Positions 49,990-61,715 of a DNA stretch of 64,000 nt are shown piece by piece (position 1 is the first letter of the stretch; every line of letters starts with the position of its first letter). Made by a program: the position numbers and the translations under genes. The notes below the pieces were generated by a model. It was given only the letters and a program-made list of their open reading frames with translations, was not told the origin of the DNA and searched no databases. The DNA is from Populus alba (lineage: Eukaryota > Streptophyta > Magnoliopsida > Malpighiales > Salicaceae), in assembly GCF_005239225.2 (NCBI RefSeq), contig NC_133293.1, positions 16,274,333 to 16,338,332 on the forward strand, given 5' to 3'.

Positions 49990-50800
49990 CCACGTCAGTC
50001 TTTAATCCACCAGAAGCAAAGTAGAAGAAGCAGACCCGAAACAAAGTCTTCAATCCTCTCAATCAATCTCTGATCAGCAGATTCACCTTCCGGGATAGTT
50101 AGTCCAAAAACAAATGCACCAAAAATAGAATGGATGGCTATAAGGTCGGTCATGAGTCCTGATACCATAACCCCAGCCAGTGTCAGGCAGATATAAGCTT
50201 CATCTACCATGTCATGAATTATAGCCGTAGGCTCCATTAGACATGGATCCTGGGGCTGGACACAGCACGATAGTTTCATATAATAGACAAGTTCTGAATA
50301 TTATCAGTGACAACATCTTACAATACAGTAATTAAGAACTGTAGACACACATGCTCAAATAAAAAATTATAATGACACGGATACATGCATCCTTCCTGCA
50401 ATCCATTAGTGCCGCGACAGAGAGCAGCTGATGTGATGATTATCAGCATAATCATAATTAACGAGGCAAAAGAACCGATTAAAGAACCAGAGATTCGCTC
50501 ACAAAAGTTATTGAATTTTTGACAGATTGCCAACCAATTAGCATTGGCATTAGCATTCCCCTTGTGTGCCAAGGTTCCGATGACTGCTGCAGCTGAAGCC
50601 CAGCAGTGAGAAGTTCGAGCGTTGCCTTTACATGGTTGAGATTAATTAAATTCATTAGAAAGTGATTGATTTCTTTAAATTATAAAAAGTTACCGATCCT
50701 CGCTAATTAGAATACAAGTGCCCATACCGTACCAAAGATGGCAAAGATCGATGATCCTAGTGATCTTGGCTTCACTCTCGATGAAGTGGAACGTAGATAG
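49990..50800 (-). pseudogene. Relic of a CHX-type cation/H+ exchanger
   Basis: On the minus strand 50,005-50,215 reads DEAYICLTLAGVMVSGLMTDLIAIHSIFGAFVFGLTIPEG and then [14 protein letters not shown]. This is a conserved membrane block of the plant CHX family (CPA2 exchangers that move K+ and H+ across endomembranes). Upstream, at 50,400-50,600, one frame has a hydrophobic helix but with stops and shifts. The rest of the 12-helix domain and the long cytosolic tail are missing. Confidence 0.65.
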
Positions 50801-52192
50801 TTGAATAGAAAGAACAAGATATCCGCATAAAGTAGAATTCACAAAAAAAAAAAAAAAAAACCCTGTTTGGTATGGATGTACACATTAATTTATGATCGTA
50901 AACGTTTGCCCTAGAATAACCCCGCCTCTACCTTATCGGAAGAGTTAATTTTCTAAGCCGGACAAAACAGAATCAAGATGTGGTACGATATTGGGATTTG
51001 GCTAGTCATACCTTATAACCTCATCAACCTTCCGTCTAGCGAAGAAGAAACGGAAACAAAAAAATTAAAAATGCCCGTCAGTCCTGAAGCTTGTATCAGA
51101 TATATACAGTTCACAGTTACTGGGTGTAAGATAAATGCCACTCGCAAAGGGTCTCTTTCCTCCTCCATGTATTCTTTGATACAATCCCAAAGCTCACAGG
51201 ATAAGATCATCACAAAAAAGGTGCATATTGTTTAGGGTTCTTGACGCATGCTCATTAAACCAAATATTTCTTTCGACTAAAAAAATAATTCAAACCACCG
51301 TGCTTCAAAAATATAATAATATAATTTTAAGAGGTATAATTTAACTGATTAGATTCTAAATTTGCTTATTAGAGATTACCAATTTAAGTTTCATAAATCT
51401 CAATACCACTAAAAACTACATGATTATTAATTTTAGAATCGTAAAATTAATCAAGATACGATGTAAATTGACAAAAAAAACATACATTAATTAAAAAAAA
51501 CACAATAATACACACATTCAAAATGTAAAATAAGAAAGAGAGAAAAGGAAAAGAAAATGCAAGGTTTGTCGGGCCTATTGGCTGAAAACTAAGAGCTATG
51601 AGCCCACATATTATAATGCATGGACCAAAGGCCCATGACAGGCCTATTCCCACATCAGGAACTGAAGAAAAAGAGAGAATTATTCATTGTTCTATGCGTA
51701 TTGCGTAGGCTTGAGGCTTCATTTTGATAGGATAAGACAGCAGAATCCGGGGAGACCCGTATCCGTAGCATACTCTGCCGCCATCCAAGCTTCCTGGTCC
51801 GATCATCGATTACTATCAGGTAATAAACACGTTAAACTAACTGAAAAAACAACTTCAACATGCTCCTTTTGCTTCAATTTCATTTGAACATTACCTATTT
51901 CATATTTGTAATAAATTATTTTCTGTTCTATCATACAATTCTCGAGCATTTATTAGTTAATTATCAAGAGCAATATTATCGATGATTTCTTCTCTCTCTT
52001 TTTTTTCTCTTCAATTATTTTTTATTATTAATTGGTGTGTCTTGCCACTACCCAAAGCAACTCTCTAGCGCTAGAATACATAGATGTAACAATATAGGCA
52101 ATCGTATACAGTTAAAGATTAGACCACACTTTTTTTCTTCTTTGGAACTCACAATGTTTTCTCTAATTATTATTATTATTACAAAACACAGA
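50801..52192. other. Upstream region of the endosulfine gene
   Basis: No coding region is supported. It contains a SINE relic (51,330-51,478). A possible non-coding first exon at about 51,680-51,815 ends at ATCAG|GTAATA. The coding exon can then begin after the AG at 52,190-52,191. Confidence 0.4.
51330..51478 (+). mobile_element. SINE relic
   Basis: The plus strand reads ...CATGATTATTAATTTTAGAATCGTAAAATTAATCAAG...TTGAC and an A run. This is the same 3' domain as the relics at 13,780 and 61,529. Confidence 0.5.
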
Positions 52193-53431
52193 ATGTCAAG
52201 CAAGAGCATCGAGGACGTAAAGGAGCAAGAGTTCAGTGATGATGCTGCCGAAAACCAAGTCGAAAACGATGGTGACCAAAAAGAATTGGATCTAAATCGT
52301 GAAAATCCCATGCTCTCACCCGAGCAGGAGGTAAATTGCAATGCAACATCTTTATGTCACACTTCTGGTTTGGCTGGCGACAATAATTTATAATCTCCCA
52401 AGGCATAATAAGGGTTCTAAATCAACAAATGTCAATTATAGTTATACAAACTGATACGCTAAGTATTTCTTTTCGTACTTGATTAATCACCTGATGTTTT
52501 GGATTGTCACTTGCCACATCTGTTTGTGTCGTGTGAATCTTGGTATAATCTGTTTCTTTGAAACGTATAAGAAAAGGCAATCTTGAGAGCGCTGGACAAA
52601 ATTTTGTGTTTTGGTTACACGTTTGACACAAATCTGAACTCCTTGGCTCTCAAGCTGCTTGCCCTGGAGAAAAAAAGTATAGATTTCCTTGATATGCAGG
52701 CTAAGCGAAACGTAACATTTTTCAAAACTTAGCTTCTTCGTTGATCTCACAACATCAGTTGTAAATCAGCAGGTGCATACTACAGATTGTTTATGCTTCC
52801 GACTGTTCCTCATTGTGTGTCATTTGGTCTTGCTTGTTTCTGACACATTTTTCAGGAGGAGATCATAAAGAAAAAATATGGGGGAATGTTATCAAAGAAG
52901 AAGCCGTTGATATCTAAGGTAACTATCATTAGTTTCCTATATGTCTTCGTTAGTTCAATTGAATCATCTAACAAGTATGGAGTTTCATCCTGTTCTAGGA
53001 TCATGAACGAGCATTTTTTGATTCTGCTGATTGGGCACTGGGAAAGGTAGTCAATTGAACATTTTTTTCTAGAATTTTGATGGTTGTCATTCTTTAGAAC
53101 TCTAATGTTGAGTTTGTAATTCCAAGTTATTTTTTTCTTTTACCTGTCTGTCAACTTGTTCAATAGCAAGGAGCTCAAAAACCTAAAGGACCGCTTGAAG
53201 CTCTCCGCCCAAAACTTCAGGTATCGATGGTTCCTGTTTATGCCTTGAAAAGGATTCCTCGTCAAAAGATCAGTTGCATGCTATGATCGTTGTCCTATAA
53301 TCCTATCTCGAATTGAATTTAACCAATGTCCTGCCACCCAATCCTGTTTTTTAAGCCAGCCGGATCGAATAAAATGAAGCTTTTAACAAATGAATTTCGT
53401 CCCAATAAGGGCGGATCACCGGTTAAACCTT

Positions 53432-53462
<31 letters not shown>

Positions 53463-53813
53463 CTGTTTCAGCCCACTCCGCAACACCAAATGCGTTCAAG
53501 GCGCTCAGCTTATGCTCCTGCAGACGATGATGATGGTATCTTGCAGAACCACGTGCAATCCTTGCCTATATTTGCCCACTTACTGTCATCTACTTCTACT
53601 AATTTCATTTTATTTGCAGCAGAGGATGGCGGTAATCACGCATCTCCTGAGCATGAGAACTGCGAATCACAAGGTGGGGACGATAAGAACTCAGCTCCTG
53701 AAGATCAAACCTGCAACGGTGGAGACGATAAGAACTCTGCTCCTGGTGTTCAAACCTGCAACTGTGGGGACGATAAGAACTCTGCTCCTGGTGTTCAAAC
53801 CTGCAATGCCTAG
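52193..53813 (+). CDS. Endosulfine/ARPP-19 family protein (PP2A-B55 inhibitor type)
   Basis: Six exons: 52,193-52,330, 52,856-52,918, 52,999-53,046, 53,167-53,220, 53,472-53,535 and 53,620-53,813, 186 aa. The core KKKYGGMLSKKKPLISKDHERAFFDSADWALGK holds the family signature: FDSADW replaces the animal FDSGDY, and its Ser (about residue 75) is the site that Greatwall kinase phosphorylates in animals to block PP2A-B55 at mitosis. A basic RPKLQPTPQHQMRSRRSAYAPA segment follows. The C-terminus is unusual: three tandem 15-residue units (GGDDKNSAPGVQTCN) end the protein. The last intron has a CAGCAG acceptor, so residue Ala at its start may be optional. A T run of about 30 precedes the exon 5 acceptor. 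Confidence 0.93.
53676..53810 (+). repeat. 45-bp in-frame minisatellite in the endosulfine gene
   Basis: Three units of 45 bases (GGGGACGATAAGAACTC...TGCAA) encode the C-terminal 15-residue repeats. The first copy is the most different (SAPEDQTCN against SAPGVQTCN). Confidence 0.88.
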
Positions 53814-56413
53814 TTGCAGTTTAATTTATTCATGCTGGCACCCTTTCACTTTATATTCCCAGAAAAATGAGATTAAGAAACCATGATCGGAGGCTTACAA
53901 GGTGCTAATGCAGTAAGTAAAGCATTGGATTGCCGTCCTAATATTAGTCATTCAACAATAACACATCTTATAATGGACCTTTTGGCTTTTCCTTCTTTCT
54001 ATATTTGTACCCAAATAGTGCCATTAACCATTGAATAAATATTGGTAAACTGTTAAATGGACTCTTGATTCGGGTCAGAAAAGGCACGTTCTTCAGTCGC
54101 CCTAGTGGATTGTATCATTGAATAACCACTTAATTTTGGGCGACTACAACGTGCATGCGTTGCTGGTTAATAAAAACACAAACTTTGATGGAAGGGAGAA
54201 CTTCTAGATTACTGAAATCTTAAAACCAATACAAAAAAAATCACCACGCTAGCATAGGGGATGTGTGTTTTTCTGGGACACAACACTGGCGTTCAACCAC
54301 AGCCACAAACCGGATACGCTAATCCAAGGTTGTTGGCATAGCTGTGACCTGTGTCCAATGTTTGGTCGAGGCAAAAAAAATTGGAGCGAAGATGGAATGG
54401 CGGGAGAGAATAGACACATTCGGCTATACAACAGTCACGATAGAATCCATGATAAAATCCTAGCTGAACAGATATTACACGCCAATTAAAAGGAGAAATT
54501 CCAGAGAACGGCAGCAGAAACAATTACTCACCATTCACAATACAAGCAAAACAAAAGTTAATTCTCCACATTACTTTCGAGCTAATTCAATGCACTGCAC
54601 TATCAAATCAATTACTCAAATTCAACCCCAAAAGCTCCAATCACATCAACCTTCCTATATATACACACATATTTAACCACAATGGAGAGGTGTGAATGTA
54701 GACCAGATAAGAATCAGATACCTTCTGCTATGCTGTAACACAATATAACACAATTAAATCAAAAGTTTGAAGAGTGAGCTTTCATTAGACTTAAGAAACC
54801 CGGTCTAATGCAAACATAGAAATAAAACTATTCCAAATACAACTGCTAAGCAAGCATACATGATTTCAGGTATTACTGTATTCGACAGTGATATTTGTTA
54901 TGTTCCTATCAAATAACATGGCGATTGCTCAACATGGTAATCACACCAGTGAACATCCAAAAATAAAGCAGTTTCACTAGTTTCCTGGGTCTGTTTCCAT
55001 ACATGAGATGAGGTGAAGTACCTGTGGCATAAAAGATATGGACAAAGTGCCTGATTGGGAAAATAACACTTATGTCTACTTGTCCAACTTTCAATTTCTG
55101 CACACATCATGCCTTACCGACTATCTTTCAATTATTGAATTATTATACAGGAGCAGCCAGCTTACTAATTACCAATAAGACAGCCAAGTCATGACTTGGA
55201 CAAACATCCTGTTTACTATAAACTAGGAGCAGAGAAACATACCTGCTGGTGATGTACATGAAAACTGTTGATGCATCAAACCTGCCACGTTAATTACACA
55301 AAGGACTTCAATCCATCCATCCAAGGCTAATGGACATGAACACTAAGATGCAAAGTAGAGAACATGCCTACCCCTCAAGCTGATTTATCTTCACCATGCC
55401 AGTAATTGGTGAATCAGCTCAAAGAGGGATGCATACAACTACCTCCCAGCTAAACTAATAGCCCCATTGTGATTTTCCCACGGCTTATGGGACAAGCCTG
55501 AACACAGACCATCAAGAGATTTGCCTTCAAAGCAAATTTGAAATATTAGAAAATTTTCATATCAATATTTCCACAGTATTCTTACAAATCACGTAAAAAA
55601 TTGAGATGCAAAATATTAGAGAATAAATCAAAATTTGAATAAATAGAGGACATCCACAAATTCCCTTCCAACCATAAATGTAGTGGCAACCCATGGCAAC
55701 AGAGATAACAATCACAAACTTGAAAATAAAAGTAAATTGAAATAAAAGAATGACTGCACGATGATGAGATGGTAAAGTAGAGTCCAGATAACAGAACCTA
55801 AAGTTTTCCACGCCCTTGCCATAATCTGTCAATCCACACACAGATTGATAACTAATACAAGCATATACTATCAGAATTCAGTTATAAAAAAATTTCCCTC
55901 ATAAAACCAATGACACAAATTCATGAGTGCCAATCACACATCTTTTACAGGGAAATAGATATTATTATTGTTACACAAGCATGCTGATGGCCTATCCATC
56001 TAGAGCACAATATAAACTTTGATAGTTACTGGTGTCAAGGTCCTCAAATGATTGAATGGTGAATTGCTTCAACAGATATCCAAAATAAAGCATCTGAGGG
56101 TGGGCCAAGGTGAAGCACAGTTTTGTCAAGGCCTGTTCATCTGATCTTTTGTGACTTAGGCTGAAGGCTTCATCAAAGGGCAAAGGGCGGCATCAGGATT
56201 TGTAGATCACTGCTGTTTGGATTGTACAGGGAAGGCAACAGAGGCAAAAAGGTGCATTAGAATTCTAAAAACTAGGATGGCTGGGTCAGATATCAATGTG
56301 TAGTTATGTCCTCTTCAATCACAAAGAAAACAGAAAGCAGCACGCTTATTGAATAATAAGGATAAGAAAGAGAGGATGGAAAATTATCTACCTGTTGGCC
56401 CTAGAATACAGGA
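53814..56413. other. Spacer between convergent endosulfine and KH genes
   Basis: The two genes face each other, so this 2.6 kb should hold both 3' UTRs. No coding region is supported. ORFs at 54,250-54,520 and 54,900-55,110 resemble no family known to me. The KH transcript may extend some way to the left of 56,414. Confidence 0.5.
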
Positions 56414-59003
56414 TTAATACCCATGATGTTTTCTTTGGGAAACAGGATTCTGACCAGATAACCTGGTAGCAGAAGTTAAGAAGAATCAAGTGAGGGAGAG
56501 ATTATCAAAATTGGTAACGGATGAAGATCTCCAAATACATTTCACTTTAAGAAACAACAGAAAAATGTAACAATAATAAATTGCACCAGCATTAAAAAAA
56601 ACTTGAGCAAAAAAGTTTCAAACAAAAGAAATCTTACCCAGCACCACCAGAACGACCAGATGAGAAGCCACCATATGCTCCATAACTGCTTTCACCACCA
56701 ATCTGAAAGAACAATCACATAAAACTTCATAAGAGGCAATAACAACAGACATGGTTACTGATCCACAGATGTCCAAAAGAAAGTTCCCTCTACACACACA
56801 TATGCAAAGATAAAAATACCAGTGAACCTCCATTACTTCCATAACTATCACTTGGGTGCACGTCACGAGATCCATATCCACTAGAGGAAGAAGAGTAACC
56901 GCGTCCACGTGATTGACTGTCTCGGCTTCCGTATTTTGAACCATCTGATGTATCTAGTGACATAGGAATATATGGAAGTGCTGGTGGAAATGCAGTTAGT
57001 GCTCCATCCCTTCCAAATAAATTGGCTTTCAACCTCAAAATCACTTGTAAAAGAGCATTGCTAGCGACTTCAGGGCTTCCGGTGATCTAATCAGCATTAA
57101 AAAACACAATCCCCATGACATTACAAAGGTTGGACCAAATATGCCAAAAAAAAAAACTAATAAATTGAGCAAAACATGACACAAATAGCAGGGTCAAAAC
57201 AATTGCACACTATTAAAATTATAAACATTCACCTGCACCATCTCATCATCTTCACCAGCAACCTTAGGAAGATTGTCTTCCGAAATAATCCGGATGTTTG
57301 CCCTTGTCTGATTCCTCATTTCTGAAATAATTGCCCCACCTTTTCCCATAAGACATCCAATTTGTGATCTTCCCACAAGCAGACGGGTGGTGATTACAGA
57401 ATCACCGGATTCCTTTTCAGTTTTGTCACTGCACCGTGGTTGCAAGCGCAATGCTGCATTCATGGTTGGAGATTGATCTTCAAAGAACTATAAGGAAAAT
57501 GGTTAGATCATCAACAATACAGAATTCCATCAAGAGTGCTTCACAAAGAAAAACATAGAGGGCTTGTAAAATAAGAATGCATGCTCACCTCCTTTGCTGA
57601 TATAAATATTATGCAATCATCTCCTTCAGCGCCTGAGCTATCAACTTTAATAGAAGCCCTAGATTCCTGTCGAATTTGTTTGATGATACCACCACCTTTC
57701 CCAATCACACCTCCAATGTTTGCAGTGGGACACACTAAACGAAGAGAGAATTCTTTCGCGGAAGATTCATCTCTCTGGTCAGGGTAAAATGATGATGACC
57801 AACCACCTTTATAATTGCCGTATAGACCCAAAACAGGGGCTCCAGCATTTGCAGTCACAAACATGCCACCATGCATGTTGGCTGAAGAAGACAGTATCAA
57901 GTGCTGTGACCGAGATGGATTCTCGTGAAGGCGGGTTGCCACTTGGTAAAGTGCCTTTCTCACAGCAGAGGGTTCTCCATGTATCTGTATTATATCAAAA
58001 GTTCACTTCTCTCAGAAAATACATCAGCATCCAACAGCTACTGCTGAGATAGCAAATCATCTAGAAAAGCATGTTTGAGATGAACTGACAAATTCACTAG
58101 CAAACAACACTAGAGATTTTGGTTCGGAATTTATGTTAGCTTTTTTAAAAAATGGAAAAGAAAATTGCATGCCCAGGTATTCAACTGTTATTATTGGTAG
58201 ACAACATACTGCATTAGTAATAAGGTCACAAAAAGAAAACATGTTTATAATAGAAAGTAAATTCAAACAGCTCCACCATCGACAGTGAAAGCACACAGGT
58301 TCATTCTTTTGTTGTACTTTTTGTTTTAAATAAAGCTCAATAAGAATTTAAGTTCCGGTATGGTACAATAGCAAGAAAAACAAAAACTTGAGAAACCCCT
58401 TACCAGGAGGAGTTCATCAATACTCAAAGCTAAAGGAGGTAAATGATCATCCTTTGTAATCCGAATCTGGGCACAAGTCTCACTCCTTATATTCTGAATA
58501 ACTTGTCCACCCTTCCCAATAACACACCCAATTTGATCCGCTGGCACAAGCATTCTCACCGTAACTTGCTGCACCTCCCCAAACCTATCCTCTCCCTCCT
58601 CCTCCTCGGCAGCAGCATTGTTCAAGTCCTCAGCAATAACCCTATCATGAACCATAAAAAGCGCATCTTGAGCAGGACAAACATACTCGCCAGTTTCTCC
58701 AAAAATATTAGTTTCTTCACTCGAACTATAAATAGTAACAATTCGCTCATCATAACCCGGCATTGCCTCACTAATCCTAATATTTGACTTACTATCCGCC
58801 CTTAATTGCTTAGCAATCTCTCCACCTTTACCAATAATACTGCCAATCTTTCTCAAAGGGCATAAATAACGATAGACTGTATCCTCATTAGTAATAGTAT
58901 TCTGGTCAGAAGGGTCATCTCCGGGGTTTCTTCTTTTACCCCCGCCATAATCAGATTGTGAGTGCTGTGATCTTTTGCCGTAGTCATTCCTTTGACCAGC
59001 CAT
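56414..59003 (-). CDS. KH-domain RNA-binding protein (four KH domains, HEN4/RCF3-like group)
   Basis: Six exons: 58,404-59,003, 57,589-57,984, 57,233-57,487, 56,820-57,086, 56,638-56,702 and 56,414-56,462, 543 aa. Four KH domains each carry the RNA-contacting GKGG loop: residues about 58-61, 163-166, 295-298 and 380-383 (LMGKGG in the fourth). The N-terminus MAGQRNDYGKRSQHSQSDYGGGKRR is basic. An acidic linker (EEEEGEDR) separates KH1 and KH2, and the C-terminus is Gly/Ser/Tyr-rich, ending VSQRKHHGY. The family acts in nuclear pre-mRNA processing; HEN4 and RCF3 are the studied members. The best Arabidopsis match by memory and position is At1g14170. The exon 5 donor overlaps an in-frame TAA, so retaining intron 5 would end the protein early. 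The start MAGQ at 59,003 is preferred over an upstream in-frame start. Confidence 0.95.
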
Positions 59004-60329
59004 TATTAGTAGTAGTGGCAAAAGGAACAAGAAAAAACAGAGAGAGCAACCCCCTTTAACTGCAGATACATAAAAACCAACTAAAAATTAAAAAAAGGAC
59101 AGTTTTTTATGTGATTAAGATAAACAAGAAAATAAAAATGTTTATGTCTATAGTGATAATAACAGATCTGGGATTCGAGTAACTAGCAGTTTAATAGTAA
59201 TAATTACGCAGCATAAATAAACCAAAGGAGATTTAAAGGAAGAGGGGATTGAGAGAGAGAGGGAGAGAGACTAACACGGGAAGCGAGGATTGGAGAGCGA
59301 GAGAGGGTGTAGTGCTTGTCTGCTTTGATTTGTTCTGCGGTGGAAAAGATAGAGGAGGAGAGGGGGGGGAGAAGATGGGGCAAAGATGACTCTGTCAAAA
59401 TATGTAGTGGGCAGCAGAGCATTGGAATCTAGGGTTGTACCGTATCTTTTCCGGATCCCTTCAAGGAAATTACTGAGATAGCCTCCATCCGTTGATATGG
59501 GATTTTTTTAGCTGAATTTGGCAGTTTGGAATTGGAAGGGCAGGAGATGGACAGTTGATGTTGTAATTCCAAAAATGTAATGAAATACGATTGGGTAAAG
59601 TATTTAATTGTATTTCTGTTTTTATCAGATCAAATGGCGAAAAAACAAAAAAAAAAAAAATGAAACTAAGATCTTCTAAGGATAAAAATAAAAAATAAAA
59701 AGCAGAAAACTGTCGAGAATACTTCAATTAATAACTGTGTTGGTATTTTTAGAACACGTCGTGAATTTAAATTTAATTTTATGTGAAATTTGAATTCAAT
59801 TAATAACTTATTATAATTTTTATGTTTTAAATAAAATATTAAAATATATAATTAAATTTAAGTATTATTTTAAATACATGTAAAAATAAATCTAATTGAT
59901 AATCTTAACTATTTTATCTATAATTAAAAAAATTACTGTAAAGACTTTTATATTTATTTTACCCTTGATTCTTTATTAAATGTTGGTACTTGAATTAACA
60001 AGAAACCTTGGAAGCACAAAAAAAAAAAAAAAAAAAAGAGAAAAGAAAACAGTCATTAGCATTGAAAACATACCCCCAAAACAACAAGAAGTTGGGGAAA
60101 AAAGAGAAATATTTTATAGTCAGAATTTAAGAATATCAAGCATTCAACCTTACAAAAGAAACAACAAGAAGGTGAATTATAAAACCGATATTCAAATCTC
60201 CATCACAGTATTGCAAAATGAAAGTGTTTCAGGGCCGATAACATTATGTACAGAGCACTGCTGTGATTATTTTCCCTGCTCTATTTTTTATTTTTCCCGT
60301 TTAAGCTCTATTAAATTAAAGTAAAATAT

Positions 60330-60431
60330 CATGTTTGAGTTGTGTGAATTATAATGATAATTATATAATTATTAATTTTAAAATTTATAAAATTAATCGA
60401 GTTAAACACAAATTATTTATAAAAAAAAAAT
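60330..60431 (+). mobile_element. SINE relic, 3' end only
   Basis: ATTATATAATTATTAATTTT then AAATTTATAAAATTAATCGAG and an A run match the shared 3' domain. The tRNA-like head is missing. Confidence 0.4.
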
Positions 60432-61528
60432 CAGATAAGTATCTCTTCAGACTAATCACATCACTTCTTTTATATATATAATATATACAAGGATGCAATT
60501 GCACCTCTATTTGCAGGTAACAGGCCATTTTCTCCAGTAGCACGTGATGAATGAAATTTCCCATCTGGGTTCAGTCCTGGCTTTAAATAAATGGAAATTA
60601 GCATTTCCAGGCAACTTGCTTGACAGGGAAGAGACGGGCAGCGAAGCATTTGAAGAAATAGGTGTTGTTGTATATTTTTAGAATATTATTTTTATTGTTA
60701 ATTTTTAGAGGAATTAATTTGTAAATTCTTAAAAAGATTTTAAACATGGAAATTGATTTAATTATTTGAATTAAATTCAATTCTAAGGTTCGAAACAACG
60801 TGTAAATACGTTTGCAAACTATATTCGTTACCCTGCAGTTACAACACTCTTTTTTTTTTTATTAGCGTGGGGTGTACAACACTCTTTTTGTTAGAACTAT
60901 GTCACGGTAACACTCTCTTTGTTGTTTTCTTTTAGGCACACGGTGCTTTGTTATGTCAGCTATATTTTCCTGCACGTGTGTTATTATAATATATATTGTT
61001 TTAAAAAAACTGAGCAACTTGTAAATAAATAATCTTGAATAATTATTATTAATAATATTTGTTTTTTAAAATCTGAATAATTTTATATAATATTTGATAA
61101 ATTATAGTTAAATTGGTTTGTTTGATTTTCAAAACATAAAATTGATTTATCTTTAATAGTTAATACAGGAAGTGTCACTACAAATTTAATTTGCACCAGT
61201 ATATTCATAAATATTGGTAGAAAATGAAATGAAGTTTTTTCATATAAGAAAAAATCACGTTTTTTTCAAAAATTAAAAGAACAGAAACGTATACCAATCA
61301 CGTTTCTTTTTACCGAACATGAAACAATAATAATAACATAACAAAATAAACTAAAAGGGAAGGGTGAAGTCCACAATGTCAAATCCTGCAACTATAAATC
61401 AGTGACACTTTGAATAAACGTGAAATTATAATTTTGCTTTTTCATGACAAAAACATTTGGCCCAGCTTGTGGAACTAATAGGGTCTTTTTATAATTTTAT
61501 AAAAAAAATAAAATTATCACGTGAGCAA

Positions 61529-61715
61529 TTTTTTTTCTGTACTAATGTAAATGTTTAAGTCAATTTGTACTATGTCGATTAATCCTATAAATTCTAAAAT
61601 TAACGATTATATAAGTCTTAAATGATCATCATATTAATAACCACAGGACTCGAACTTGAGACCATAAAAATAACAAATTCTTTAATCTAAGTTTTTACTA
61701 TTTACCACCTACTAT
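61529..61715 (-). mobile_element. SINE relic with tRNA-like head
   Basis: On the minus strand: an A-box-like GGTGGTAAATAG, the B-box-like GTTCGAGTCC, then CATTTAAGACTTATATAATCG, AATTTATAGGATTAATCGAC, and an A run at 61,529-61,536. It is the same family and layout as the relic at 13,780. Confidence 0.55.

Noticed and set aside
58443..58787. 114-aa plus-strand ORF
   Set aside because: It is antisense to exon 1 of the KH gene, which has clear KH motifs.
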